The position numbers were made by a program, and so were the translations under genes. Below are positions 22,081-34,990 of a DNA stretch of 64,000 bases, in pieces (the stretch's first letter is position 1; every line of letters starts with the position of its first letter). Below the pieces are notes generated by a model, which worked only from the letters and a program-made list of their open reading frames with translations, was not told the DNA's origin and ran no database searches. Source of the DNA: Cloeon dipterum. Its lineage: Eukaryota; Arthropoda; Insecta; Ephemeroptera; Baetidae. The stretch is taken from positions 21,828,545 to 21,892,544 of the forward strand of contig NC_088790.1 of NCBI RefSeq assembly GCF_949628265.1, written 5' to 3'.

Positions 22081-24415
22081 GCAGGATAAGCGGTCGGCGG
22101 TCTGGTGATGCAGGCGTTCGGCGTGTCTTATCTCCACGTGTCTTACCTAAATAGGAACAAGTGTGCGCGTCTCGCAAAGTATAAAGTGGGTAATTTTATT
22201 TGGCATTGCAGCATGTGTCAGGCGCACGGGCGGCAAAAGAAGTGCACCCGCAGGAGCGCGGAAAAATTATTTTATCGCACGGCAGGCGAATAAAGTGGTG
22301 TGCGCGCGCGTGCGACGAAAAAGCTCGCTATAATGTACACGCGGCAGCGGCGGCAGAGCAGGCAAGAAACGAATGCAAACACACACTCACACAGCGGCCC
22401 CGGCGTCTTATCTCTTAATTCGTGAATAATGCACGCCGGGCCTGCATAATTAACGCCGTCATAAACCGCAATTATAATATTTTAACTTTAATGATAATTA
22501 GGGGAGCCCTAAAATTAGTCGCTGCCGGATTATCTGGGGAATCATAAGTCGAGATGAGAGAGAGCGCCGCCGAGGGTGGAATGCAGTGTGCAAGAACGCG
22601 AAAAAGGGTTACGCGCCGCGCGCGCGAGAGGGAGGCCACCCCCTCGCGGTGGCGGCGGAAAGAATGAGCGCGCGGACGACACACACCAACCAACAGTGGC
22701 ATTTTTGGGGCTGAAATCACGTCCGTTCGTGCTGCTAAAGGGAACAGGATTGAGAAAAAGGCAATCATCACATGCACAGACATTTAATTTTCAGAGTCTT
22801 AATATATATATGAGCATAACAAGCAGTGAGATGTACATGTTAAAACTTAATTTACGTTCAGAAATTATCTGATTATGATATATTGATGCAAAGGAACTAA
22901 TTACTTTTTTATTTGGGTCAGGCCAAGACTCTGTCTTATCGGCCTGTGCCCTTATTGATAGTGCAGAAGGCATATTTTCTAGTTTTATTAATTTATTGTT
23001 AACTATTTGCTGGACACGTTTTCCTTAAAAACATTTCAACTATGTAAACGATAATATATTTGAAAAATGCTGCAATTGAGAGAATTAATTTTCCAATTTT
23101 TATGCGTATTTTTCAATATTTGCTCATATGGGAAAACATTTAGAAGAGGGCTGTAGTTGTAGCCTTCATTAAGGCGCACACAAATTTTCACCTTGTTATA
23201 TTGCATCACAAGAAGTAAAATTTTCAGTCTTTGGAAATGCTTTGGTAAAAAACATAGAATTTTGATTTTCTTCATTGAGATTCACATGGGAGCAGTCGAT
23301 ATTTTCAAAGATCATGTGATTATAATTCCCTTGTGTTGTTGAATTTTTGTGCTACAGGTAAAGAGCTACCCGAAGCAGTCCAGTAGAAGTCCAGTACGAG
23401 ATCGTGCAAAATAAATTATCTGAACAAAATTACTACATTGTCATCCCTATTTGAAGTAATTAAACAATTAACAGTGCCATTTGCATTTTTTTAAATAGCT
23501 TTCTGTGTCAGTCTTATTATACTGTATATGATATTCTAGTTATCAAGATAATCTGAAAATTAAAAACGTATTTTTTGCGCAGGGCATGAAATTCGAATAG
23601 TATGTATATTTTTACGAGTGAGAATAAATATGTACAGACATAATACTTTACAAAATAACCTAAAAAATTCATTCATATTGTTTTGGAATCAGTTTGTAAG
23701 CAACAAATGAATTTTAAATTTTAAAACTACCTTATGGATTAAAATTTACAATAACAACATCTTAATCCCATAATTTAATGTCCATTTCTCATCGATGAAT
23801 TAAATACAAACATGAAAGATGATTGACTATAGAATAATCACTTTAATACACCTACCATAATCCTGAGATAATATATTTATTAAAAAAACATTCAATTTTT
23901 CCATATACCTAAAACAGTTTAGCAAAAGTGCATTATTATTTTTCAAATTAGATCAAATTGCAATAAAAACAAATAAAATAAATATAATATTGATGAAAAA
24001 TTGAAAAAAACTTGCTTATATATCTTATTAAAATGAGAAAACAAAATTAAACAATAAAACAATTGTACACTAAAAGAATAAAATATATATTTAAGATTTA
24101 TCCCTTATTTTTCAAGTTTTTCGAAACTTTTCTTAGTTGGTATAGGTATTATTCCATACATTTCAGTAAGAATGGGTACAATTTGAATATTTAGCTATTA
24201 CAGATAGTATCATGAAATTGGAACACATTTAATAAAAATTGAAAAATTGCCTTTTAGAGATATGTATTTACTCAAAAAGAACTGCTTAGATCAAGATCGG
24301 CAGTCAGAATGGGAATAGCAAGATTTCTCCGGCTCACATTCTCAAGTGAAAGAAGTATGTATTCAAATTAAGCGAGGAACACTCCGCTAAGAAAGTTCTT
24401 GTGGGAACTCGGAAG
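22081..24415. other. GC-rich island (22090-22720) and AT-rich spacer
   Basis: The island is CpG-rich, with a GGCGGC run near 22655. It contains CGTCATAAACCGCAATTATA near 22458, which combines Hox-type TTTATG and TAATT cores. The rest (22760-24415) is AT-rich without features. Confidence 0.45.
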
Positions 24416-25620
24416 AGCAAGGTAGACAACCGGCGCGACCGCCGTGCTTGACAAATTGCATATTCCGCTTTGGTTCAGTGCGGCCGAATCATTTCACGCC
24501 CTCGCCCGCAATTCGTCTCCCTTGTCGGCGAGGCCCGAGCAGCAAGCAGCACCTTGCAATGCGTCCAACGTTTTGCCCTCTATTCAAAGCAGCAACGCCA
24601 CTTTTAATACAGTTTTTCTTTTTTTGCCGTGCAGTGCACCTTGCAGGCAAGCAAACGAGCGAGAGTGTTACACTTCAAATGCGAAATATGGGCAGGCGTC
24701 AAGTTCTTAATAAATTCTGATTTAACGGAGAAGAAAAATATAACCTATCTTTTACTTAAGGCTATCTTGAGAAAAAAATAACTTTTTATTTAAATTTTGT
24801 TTCAAATTTAAAAAATCAGAAGCACAAAAAATACCAGAGTATGGATTTTGTTACTATCTGAAAATTGATCGTTTTTCGAAAAATAACCGGTGTTGGCCAG
24901 AACTGTTCGCGTCAGGCGCACAACACATGCATAAAATGTGCCCGTCCGCCTGAACTCTCGCGCTCGCACACACACATATTTATATATATAAAAAACGCCG
25001 GCGAGGCAGATAGATACAATTTCTCCTGCTACCCGTCTCTGAGATGCAAAAAGGTAGAAAGGAGGGAAATAACGGAAACTATTAGCATACGAATTGCTTC
25101 AATAGTTCTTCCCCTCCCCGCCCTCCCAGCCTCTTTCTCTCTCTCGCTCCGGTATAAAAATAAATACACACACAGGGCTGGCTGCTGGCTGGAATATTTA
25201 TTTTTTGTCTCAAACCTGACGCTGCCTCTTTTCCTCTCCGCTCTCCTCAGAGGATCGTTCACGTGCTGCGTCGTTTTTTCTTCTCTTCTTTCTTCTTTCC
25301 TCTCTCTCTTTCTCTGCTCCAAGCGGCGCGCAATCAGAATTAAGGGCAATGAATTGACACGAGTTGTAAAAGTTTACAACCGGTTGTTTTGGCCTCGCTA
25401 CGAATGCGCGTCCGCCGCTCGCAGTTGAGCGGCGTTTTTCTTTCTCTTCCTTCTGTGCCGAGTAACGGCTTTTAAAGTGCACTTGGTGCGGGCTCAATTG
25501 CTGCTTGTGGCGTTTGCAATTATTGGCCCTGCTTCAGCTGCTCGGCGGCTGTGAAAGTACAATACGGTGTTTTATTGCCCGGAGCAATGATGGAGGGTTA
25601 GACAGGATGCGGCTAAATTA
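24416..25620. other. Two GC-rich islands (24420-24700, 24900-25600)
   Basis: These carry CA and TA runs near 24967-24990 and CT-rich runs near 25130-25320. A 187-codon plus-strand frame (24865-25428) crosses them but consists of low-complexity Ser/Leu/Phe stretches from the CT tracts, and I do not accept it as a gene. Confidence 0.45.
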
Positions 25621-27560
25621 TTTACCTGCTCGTAATAGAAAAGTAATCACAAACAGGCGTATGAGTGGATAATAATCTGGGATTATTGGTATAATGTTGT
25701 GCAGAGGAACCAGCTGTAATTTATACAAGATTAAATAAAATTAAAGCAGTGATAGAGAAATCATAATAAAGATAATTCATTTATTTCATGTCCAAAGAGA
25801 GGCTATGAAAATTAGATGAAGCACGGGACATGTGATTTTAAGCCACAAGAAAAATTTTTAAGGCTAAATTAAACCGTCTAAATCGGATAAACAGGACAAA
25901 CTGTCAAGGTTGTAAAGTTTTGGGTTGAATTAAATTTGTGGTTGGGGTACAGGGTTCAGTAACCCGAAATCAGGCCGAAATTTTTTTTCATAAGACCCTG
26001 GGACCCAATTTAGCAGTTGTTTCTTCGATCACTTAGTCATGAAGCACAGTCTTGACTTATCACTGTTTGGAGATTCATCCTCTCCTTTGAGAAAAGCCAA
26101 AAGCGAGATGCACACGTGTTGAAACGCATATACTATTAAATATACCTTGGAAACTCCTGATGTTTGCATGCGGAACCTCCAATAATCTCAAAATGTTTTT
26201 GTCATTTAATTGTTCTCTGTATACACCCCGCAAGGCAGCAATTTTTATGTTTTACCTTTAATTGTTTTGAGTCCTAGGGTAAAAAATTTGAATGTCGGTT
26301 ACGAATAAAAACTGAAAAAAAATTCAATTAGGTTGTAATACAGTGGAAGCTACCGATTCCCGATTTTAATCAACAAAAACAAATCAAATCTCATACCGTT
26401 GACAGTTAAAAGTTTGCAATAGAAAGAATATTAAGTGAGGAAACTCAGATTTTCGTGTTTTCATTTGACTTTCCACGATTTAATTTAAAAAAAGTTTGCA
26501 ACCTTTTTTCTTTTTGTGGAAAAAACTACCCTTTTTTATTTCAAACTGTTTAACAACAATGAAGAAATGATTCAGTCGTGATAAAACAGCCTGGGAAAGT
26601 GTCTCATTGGACGAAATGTAATGCTCGTTTCTCGTCCTCATTGGATGGACCGAATCATTTAACTCGCAGGTGATGGTATTAATTTGCCTGATCGCGTAAC
26701 GCACAAGCGAGAGCAAAGAGGCATTATTCCGGCCGAACGGGCCGAACGGCGTGCGTCTTAAATCATTTTATTATATTATTATCGTTGCACAAAACGCAGG
26801 CATGGAACTGTAAAGTAATAAAATTTAATTAATGACCCCTAATAAAATATCGCCTCGCATACACACACTCACTGCTCGCGCAGATATTATTACATTTCGG
26901 GAGTCAGGGAATTTTGAAGGTGCTGCTACGCGCGGGGGAAGTGTCAAAGTAGAATATAGAATATGAGTTAGTGAGATGAGGGGCTGCAAAATGGCCGTCC
27001 GGGCGGAGCGCAGGGCTTTTTCCACCCGCCGTTATCTGCTGACCAAAGCCAGTTTGTTTACGATATCAAGTTGAGCTATAAATCTATTGTAATTACAACT
27101 CCTCTGCCCGCCGCCGCCGTTTTCTCTCCGCTCGCTCTCTCTGCTAATGTGCAAGCAAGTGAGGCGGGCGGCTCTTTCTCTCACTCGCCCCTTCCACCGA
27201 CCCAACATTAAGCTGAATTAATGTTCTTAGTCGTAAATTATAATAATTGTGAGAATTATCTTATATAATATTGTGTGGCCAAAAGATTTGTAGAAAATCG
27301 ATAGATTAAATTCTCTGATGCCTTTTCTCTCTCTCTCTGCTCGGCTCTGACTTTGTTATGGCTTCTCAACTGCAAACGAGCCATAACTCATCCATTTATT
27401 ATTAAAGTGTGTGTGATGGAACTTAAAACGACGGCCGCCCCGACCGAGCCGAAGCGGCAACCAACCGCACACACAGTTGGCGGCGTATACGCGTATTATT
27501 ATACGTATTATCAACCGTTCGAATCTCGCTCTCTCCTCGGCAGATAACGAAAGGAGCCGC
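25621..27560. other. AT-rich spacer and GC-rich island (26600-27560)
   Basis: The spacer holds nothing recognisable. The island includes CT runs near 27120-27185 and 27328-27345 and a palindromic GTATACGCGTATTATTATAC near 27485. No coding sequence is supported. Confidence 0.4.
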
Positions 27561-27564
27561 GTGA

Positions 27565-27928
27565 ATGAATGAGTGCCGTGATTTACGGCCGATTTTCCTC
27601 CCCGTGCCTAATTTCCAACCCTTTCTCCCCCCGCACTTGCCAGTGCTTGATCATTCTTATTTCTCTCTGCCAGCCGAATTCCCAGCTCTTGACGCTGCTT
27701 TATCGCCTTTGACGGATTCGGGCCGAAAATTGGTACCTTGCCAGATTTCCACGCCGCTGCCGGGCTTGATCGATTTTGGAAAATTTCCACTTGACACTCC
27801 GCGGCAGTCTGTACACCAATTTACACGCCAACTGTCGAGAGTAAGCTTTTTAATGCTGCTACTACTGCTACTCGTCGATACGAATTTGCTAGTCCGATCA
27901 AAAAGGTACAAAAATAGAAAATACAAAT
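27565..27928 (+). other. Open GC-rich block of unknown nature
   Basis: A plus-strand frame (27565-27981, 138 codons, Pro/Leu-rich, with LPVLDHSYFSLPAEFPALDA) and two minus-strand frames overlap here. The plus frame ends inside the adjacent inverted-repeat element, which argues against a functional full-length product. No family was recognised. Confidence 0.2.
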
Positions 27929-28244
27929 ATTTTCACTCATTATTTGAAAAGTGCGACCACTCGAGGTTGTTTTCATGTTGAATATAATTAAAACCAGGCT
28001 TCATCCTCGTTGTCAAATTAAAGAGAAATTCGTCTTCTTTATTTCTCGACCAGTTTGTATGGAATTTATATGATTTTAGATGTGACATTATTGTATTGTT
28101 TGTTATTTGATTGTAATTGTAACTCATGATTAGGACGTACTTGGTGACGTCGAAACTGGTCGAGAAATAAAGAAGACGAATTTCTCTTTAATTTGACAAC
28201 GAGGATGAAGCCTGGTTTTAATTATATTCAACATTTTCACTCAT
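27929..28244. mobile_element. MITE-like element with perfect 82-bp inverted repeats (family M, copy 1)
   Basis: 27975-28056 and 28153-28234 are exact reverse complements over 82 bp with a 96-bp spacer. The 12-mer ATTTTCACTCAT occurs at 27929-27940 and 28233-28244, so the inserted unit may run from 27941, including a left extension with CACTCGAGGTTG that is shared with copy 2 at 44.8-45.15 kb. No protein is encoded. Perfect arms point to a recent origin or recent arm homogenisation. The 12-bp direct repeat is longer than most known target-site duplications, so its meaning is uncertain. Confidence 0.85.
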
Positions 28245-29100
28245 GCTTAGAGTGTGCAGGAAGGAAATAAGAAATAATAATTGTTATTTTTGCACTCCTT
28301 AAATGTGATAGAATTTAAAATTCTGCAGGCGTTGAATTTGGTCGAACCAGCTTCATTAAATGTACCTTTATGATGGTTGATCAGAACTGGAAATCGCCCT
28401 TCATTACATTTTGCCATTTTTGATCGAAATTAATGATCCGAAATTGTGCTGGAATAAATTCAAGGGATGTTTTTCTAAGCATCCAGTTGCTGTCTTCTAC
28501 AGAACTTTATAAAAATCCCTGACGAAGGAATACTCTGAAGTAACTGTCGTAAAAATGATCGAATTTACAGAAACCATCTGAATTTTCCCTTATAGTTTCT
28601 TAAAGAATCAAAATCCGAGTAAAGCTGCTATGCTTTGGAAATCTTCTAAAATTCTTAGTCCTGTAATTTTATTCTTTTAAGAATATGGGATTTTAGAATA
28701 TATACTTAAGCTAACCTTTTTGGTTTGAAGGATTTTAAAATATTTTCTAAAAATTTTTGTTGGTCTGTTTATTTAATAAATAATTCCTAAATAAAAAGAG
28801 AAATGAAGGGGAAAGACGAACCTTAATTTGTCTGTTGGGAGAGAGTGGTAGGATGAAAGCACTTCTTTGAATCTTGATAATTTTGAAAGGAATGTAAAAT
28901 TTACTGTCTAACTCCCAATGAACAGCAGCAGAGCCATATCATACTCAGTTTTTCAATCTAAAACTCTTTTGAATGTCCTGCATACAAATGAAATTTAAAC
29001 TGTACATATTTAACGGAAGCTAAGGAAATTCTTCTGCAAATCGATTTGGTAGTCATACTGCCATAATTTAAAACAAAAATCAAAGGGAAGAAACTCATGG
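28245..29100. other. AT-rich spacer
   Basis: No gene, repeat or motif of note is seen. Confidence 0.4.
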
Positions 29101-29246
29101 ATATACGCTTTAGAAAAACTGCCTCTCACATCAGGTCCGCCAGAGCAGGCAGGGTGCAATCAATTTAGCACTTTGGGCCGAGGCAAGGTGCGGCCGAACC
29201 AAGGGGCACATATATACATACAAACGCATGAAAAACGATGACGTCA

Positions 29247-29288
<42 letters not shown>

Positions 29289-29447
29289 TTGCGCTGTGTG
29301 TGTTGTTATATAAGTTGGATACGTGGAGAATAAGTGTAAGAGAGCCTATGCATTCAAATTGCTTCGTTTGTGAGCGGACCGGGGGAGGGACGGGGGTGCA
29401 AGCGAGCGAGGATTGCGAATATAAGAAGGGTGCGTTGGCTGCTGATA

Positions 29448-29481
<34 letters not shown>

Positions 29482-29940
29482 GCGCGCGGCAGCCGCACCG
29501 CCGCCACCAAGGTAGAGAAAGACAGTTGACAGAAATGGGCTAATAAATTCGGGCAACCTTGCTCCGTGCTTTGCCTCCTCTCTTTTCCGTTCCTCGCGCT
29601 GGTACAGACACTTCAAAAATACACACCGAGAATGCTCTCCAAATGGACATTTCTTCTTCTCCGGCGGCCGTGCCGCAGCAGACGCTCTGATATCGACACC
29701 CAGGGGCGGAACCGACCCCGAAATGCACATCAGAAACGAGGACAAGGGTGCAAAGGGCGGACAAAGTGGTGAATTATATTGCGTGCGGCGAACTGATTTC
29801 AAACTTGAGGAGAGACGTGTGGCCCTTTTGCTTTTGGAATATTTCTCCGGTGTCTTTTTTTTCAACAGCTTTCCTTTCCTTACACCTGCTTTTTTCATAA
29901 TTTTTTTATTTGACTCAGTGCAGCTCAATAGTAGGTGAAA
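29101..29940. promoter_or_regulatory. GC-rich island with two CT tracts, CRE and TATA-like elements
   Basis: (CT)n tracts lie at 29248-29285 and 29450-29479. A TGACGTCA palindrome at 29239-29246 directly precedes the first, and TTATATAAG occurs near 29307. This combination is promoter- or enhancer-like. The 214-codon minus-strand frame (29284-29928) is basic and low-complexity with Arg-Glu runs from the tracts, and is not accepted as a gene. No transcript can be assigned. Confidence 0.4.
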
Positions 29941-32660
29941 TATAATTAATCAGAAACGAAAGTCCTAAAATTAATAATATTTAAAATATTTTGTATTAAA
30001 TTTTGATATTTGCCTTTATTTTTTAAAAATTTTCTCATGTTATAAAAATATATGGTGTCGTGATTGTAGGGAAAATAAAATATACGGGTCAGTTTTTTCA
30101 ATTTAGATTTAACAATTTTTAAAAACTTAATAAAAGAAATTCAATTTTTTATGTCATTCAAAACTTACAAAGTAATATTAAAAGTTTTTAATATCAAAAA
30201 AGGAAAGAAAATCTGCAGATAAAATATTTTAGACAAAAATTTTACTCTATAGTTTTATTTCATGAATAAATTTGGAATATTTGCATATTCGTTTCTGTGT
30301 TTTTACATCCACACATTAACAACGTGTCAAACCATGCCACGCTAAGGAAAAAACGTTTAAAGCGAGGACAAGCCCAACTCTCGTTTCAATTTCAATCATA
30401 ATAAAAGGTTCAGTTAAGTGTAATTAAAATTTAGCAAAAAAGTTTTATTTGACAGTTAATTCCATTTTTTCCTCAAAAATGAATATTGCGACATAGTCCT
30501 GGGCAAGTGTTAGAATAGCTGTGAATAAAGCCATGATTGACCTTTGTCCAATCGCCGGCGGCAGCTCACGGGCGAAGCTCGTCTAATTACTTTCCACTTT
30601 TGTATTGATTAAACCGAAGTTGAGTCTTCTTTGCGGGGGTAGCCGGAATTCGGAATGAAGCAGCGCGCGAGAGAAGAAAGCCGGCTTTTTGAGAAATAAG
30701 CATTCAAGACATCTGCTCTTGCCGGGCGGCTCTAATCTCCAGAATAAAACGACGACTTTAGCAGCAAAACGATAATCGTAAAATTTCTCCCCGCCGCCGC
30801 CTCCTCCGCCTCCTGCATACACTGGAGCTGGCTGCTGCTCGCGAAACGCCCGCATATTCATGGCGACTGAATAATGAATTCATTGTAAATCACTCACTTT
30901 TTTCGCCCCGCGCGCACATAGTCGGCGCGCGCGGTAGCAGAGCAGCAGCAGTAGCAGGCGAGCGGAATAAAGAAGGGAAACTCGCAAAAAATCGTCAGTG
31001 TGCCAGAAGCGATTTGTCTTTCAGCGAGCGCAACGCCTTTTAGACCGTTGAAAGAGAATTTGCGCGCATAATTAAACACCGAGATGAGCGAGAATTCCCT
31101 GCAATAAGAGATTTCTGGCTATTATAATTAAAGCAACCGCGATGTAGAGGTTGGATTTACTTCGCAAAATAATAAATCAAATGCTATTAATGGCCAAATA
31201 AGATATTGCACAGTTTTAAGATCAATCACGGGTAATGTGTTTTTAAAATTCTCCCCACACTTTGATTATGTAAAAATCTGACGTCATTTTTATAATTCAT
31301 ATATATTTTTTAAATTAGCAACTCATGGACAATGAATATAGTTTAACTTACAATTAATTCTAACAAGAATTTCAAGTGAACCAAGTCAGGGTAAGTCATT
31401 CAGAAATTACATGTACATATCTTGTACTGCTTTTCAAACAAACTTTTGTACCAAAACCCAATTCAAAGGTTCTCTCTTCACACACAAGCACTTGCGGCTG
31501 CTGTTGAAAATAATTAGCACAACACAATACACTGGAAATAAAAGTAAAACAAATTCGCTTCTCTTTGTGTTGCGATTTTAGTCACTTTTATCTGTGCTCA
31601 TCAAAACGAGCAAATTAAACAACGTTACGATACAAAGTTTTCATTTTTTTTGGATTTAAAATGAAAGAAATTTGTGGTAGCCGTTCCCCCTTAGTTTCAT
31701 CGTTCACGAGTGAGGCAGGCAGAGAAGTCTAATTTCAACCCCGTCACACTTATTACGACAATTTATTTGTTTAATTCGGTGAAATTTTAAGCTGCTCTGC
31801 TCTGGCTGCACACTTTCTCCCGGGCGGGCTGGCGGGTGGCCTCCTCTCCGCCCAGCAAGAATAAGTTGGATTATTTTGATATATGCACCGCAACTTGAGT
31901 GTTTATAAATTAGAGCTGTGCCGCTCGTAAATTAAATTAAGAGGACATGAGTTGTGCGCGCCTTTTTCTCCCATTCCCTTTTATTTTTTTTCTCTAGTCC
32001 GGCGAAAACTGCTGGCGGCGGGGATTTTAATGACGCCTCTCTGCAGCGGAAAATGCAAATTTGGGCCAAATTACATAAACTGTCTGGCTGGAAACGGACC
32101 ACTCTGACTAATCTGGCCGCACGCAATACACACGTTTCGCGTCGCTCGCTCGCTTGGTAAGCAAAAACTTTCGCGAGATAAGGCAGAGCCATGTCTGGCT
32201 GCATTGTTTTGACGAGACGCGAAACGCGAATGCTGCGGGATTGCGGCTCCTAATCGAGTTGGTAGTCGAGATGTGCCGAAATTTGAGTTAATCCACTTAC
32301 TGCACCCGCTTGCTTGTGCTGCAAATCAATTTGAGGCGCTGCTCTTTCGCGTCAAAAGAGGTTAGGCAAAAGACAAAAGAGCAGATTTGTATGAATGAAA
32401 CGCAAACATCAAGGATCGACCTTGAACTGAAATAATACAGGAAAAGGGTGTCATTAGCAAAAACCACGAGCGGAAGAGGAAAACCCGGCGAAGCTTTGAA
32501 TTTTCCCATACAAATGTTACGGAAAATGTGTGTCGCTTGTTGATTCTCGACAGTCGTCAGGACGAGACGTTGCAAATAGATTCAGCACCTGCGGGAAATT
32601 CGATTTATTTTGCAGTCTTCATTTACTTAAAATCATTCAGTTTAATAGTTAGTTTTCGTG
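29941..32660. other. AT-rich spacers with islands at 30540-31090 and 31780-32270
   Basis: Both islands are CpG-rich and contain TAATTA and CATAAT/TTTATAAATT cores. A GGCGGAGGAGGCGG-type run is near 30790. No conserved protein is seen. Confidence 0.4.
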
Positions 32661-32668
32661 ACTCCACA

Positions 32669-33758
32669 ATGCAATCATATTTTAGACTCTGCATATCATT
32701 TTTCATTTTTGTCGGAATTTCCTCTACAAAAGTAAAACAATTTTGGAATCAGTTTTATTTTATAATTTTAATTTTCAGGGTAAATGACATGTCAACGCAC
32801 TCAGTTTCTGAGCAATCTGCGCTTTCCTAGCTTTCTCAGATGACGACAGAAGCCCAATGGGATCATTAAGTTGTGGAAGAGATCTGAATTACGTTCGTTA
32901 CTGCATCTCGCAATGTTTAAATCTGATGTCTTCGCCAACCAAATGCCTTTACAATCCTAGGACGGGCCTTGTTTTGGATGTACAAATTCAAATTTTATTG
33001 CTATTGATGAAACTAACACAATAATACTCTCTTTCAGGGGAATCAATGCTCTGACTGTCCAGTGTATGACCTTAACAGTGAAGCAGTAATATTAATTTGT
33101 TTAGTTGTAAAATACCTATTTTATGAAGTGAATTGAAAGGGAAGACGCAATAGGCTACTCTTTGGACTGGGTAACTATCAAAATTATTAACAACTTTAAT
33201 TATTCTTTTGGCGCAGTTCAATTGATTTATAAAAAGATGTGCGGTATTACAATCGCTTTCAAACCTTCTCCACCGGTATTATAAATTTTCAATGATAAAT
33301 TTTCAATTTTATTTAACATTCAAGCGTCCATTCAGGTCACTTATGAAACCTCTGGCTTCTTCTGTGGCAAGGTGGAGCCGAAAACCAAGCACTGGACTCC
33401 AAAATCAGCAACAGAAGTGAAATGTGTGCTCGAGGGATTGCGTGAGTGATTGTAAAATCTACCTTTGAGACCACGCATAAAATAAAAATTAGCTCCTGAA
33501 CACCTGAATTCCCGAAAACTGAGGGTTCAAGCCTACAAGGGCTCGTGCGGCAAGTTCCTTCTCTGCGACTTTGAGTTTGAGACCAACTCACCGTTCAAAA
33601 CAGACATCGTGCCTTTCGATCCGATGCCAGGAAACAGAACCAATACTTGTTTGGTTTTCACTTTCGACTTGGACAAAGGCGTTGCTTCCAACATCAGACT
33701 CCGCGAGGCTGAATGCACCGAGAGCTCGGCTTTTATCTGCGTCCAAAGGGATTTTTGA
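32669..33758 (+). CDS. Secreted C-type-lectin-like protein, 5' model uncertain
   Basis: The last two exons are well supported: 33336-33441 (phase 0 in, phase 1 out) and 33493-33758, ending TGA. Their product ends CLVFTFDLDK...LREAECTESSAFICVQRDF, matching the C-terminal half of C-type lectin domains (Cys, variable acidic loop, Cys, FIC). Upstream candidates are a signal-peptide exon at 32669-32731 (MQSYFRLCISFFIFVGISS), a Cys-rich exon at about 32840-32979 (SCGRDLNYVRYCISQC), and a 48-nt exon at 33038-33085 (NQCSDCPVYDLNSEA). The signal exon ends in phase 0 but the Cys-rich exon needs phase 1, so either a small exon is missed or the gene is damaged. A further fragment at about 33222-33278 (KKMCGITIAF) looks lectin-like but does not splice in frame. 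Such lectins act extracellularly in recognition or immunity (family knowledge). Confidence 0.55.
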
Positions 33759-34990
33759 GTTTTCATGATTGCTTAGTAAAGATTTAAAATTAGGAACAAT
33801 TTGTTTTGAATTGAGGAATGATTCAAAATTGAAAATTCGTGGTTTCACATTTTGATTTAAATTGTCTCCAAGAATAATTCAATAATTTACCTTTTGCCAT
33901 GTATCGTTCAGTTTTTTTTAATATTTAACACATCTCTTTGTCCATGGATTTAATAAAAATCTATTCAATTCTAATATTAATTAATAATACGATATTTTAA
34001 TTAGAATGGAATTGCAGTAAATTTGCTAAGAGTAAAATTTAATTTTGAAGATGTTAAAGACGTAAATTAAATTTCAATATGGAATGAGATATTTTGCGAG
34101 ATTGTGCGTCTAGAAATTGAAGTAGAAAATAAAAATATTAAATAAATCTTTCTCCGACATTTTATTAAAATGGTATTTCAGTTCCTACTGCCGCAAAAAT
34201 ATTTCATTTCACCTTCAGTTTTTATTATCTGTTTAACATTTTAAAATTTCGTAAAATAAGTATTCATATAGTGGTTAAAATTAACGTTTTAACATCAATG
34301 TAACAGCTTGTTCAATTGTCAATCACTCTACAAAACGTGTTAATAAATTTCTCGTGCAAAGTTTGACGCAAAAATTGTTGGGCAATGTTTTGGTGCAGAG
34401 ACCACTTCTCCGCCGGAAGCAATAGTTAATAAATTTATCGTCTCGGTCGGAATTCTCGGGACGGAATTCAATTAAACGGATGCAGATGGCTGGCGTTGAA
34501 AATTTTACTCTTGTGCCGGCGCTGTGTGTTGGGCGCTCGCTCTTTTGTTTGCGATCTTACGCGCTGCAATAATATTTTAAAATAACCACAAACAACGCAA
34601 GCGAGCAGAGGGAAACAAACTAGGCTCTGCTGCTCTCGCGGGCAAACATTTAGGGAGGAGGACGAGGAGGAGGAGAGAGCGAGACTAGTGAGTGTCTTTC
34701 GAGTATTAGCGCATGCACCAAAAGGGAGAAACACTTATTTGCAAATGGTGTCACAATTTATTCGCCAGAACGCGGATAAATATAAACTCGCTCGTTCTCT
34801 GGCTGCCGGCGTACAGCGCGGCGCGCTCTGCGATTCTCCCAAACGGCAGCCAGCGTCCGACCCTCGAGCTCCACGTGCTGCAGCGCGCATCAAATTTTCA
34901 CGAAATTAATTTATTCCAATTGTTCCCTCGCGCTGCAGCCTTGCAATGCAATCCCGCTCTCCACCTCTGCAGATTTGAGTGATGCTAAAC
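33759..34990. other. AT-rich spacer and GC-rich island (34360-34990)
   Basis: The first part holds the presumed 3' UTR of the lectin-like gene (AATAAA near 33950 and 34140). The island has a GGA/GAG-rich run near 34650-34680 and a GCGC-rich block near 34815. No coding signal. Confidence 0.4.

Noticed and set aside
24865..25428. 187-codon plus-strand open frame
   Set aside because: Low-complexity Ser/Leu/Phe runs produced by CT-rich DNA; an equally long minus frame overlaps; no family match.
29284..29928. 214-codon minus-strand open frame, the longest in the window
   Set aside because: Contains Arg-Glu repeats read from a CT tract and has no recognisable domain; composition explains the absence of stops.
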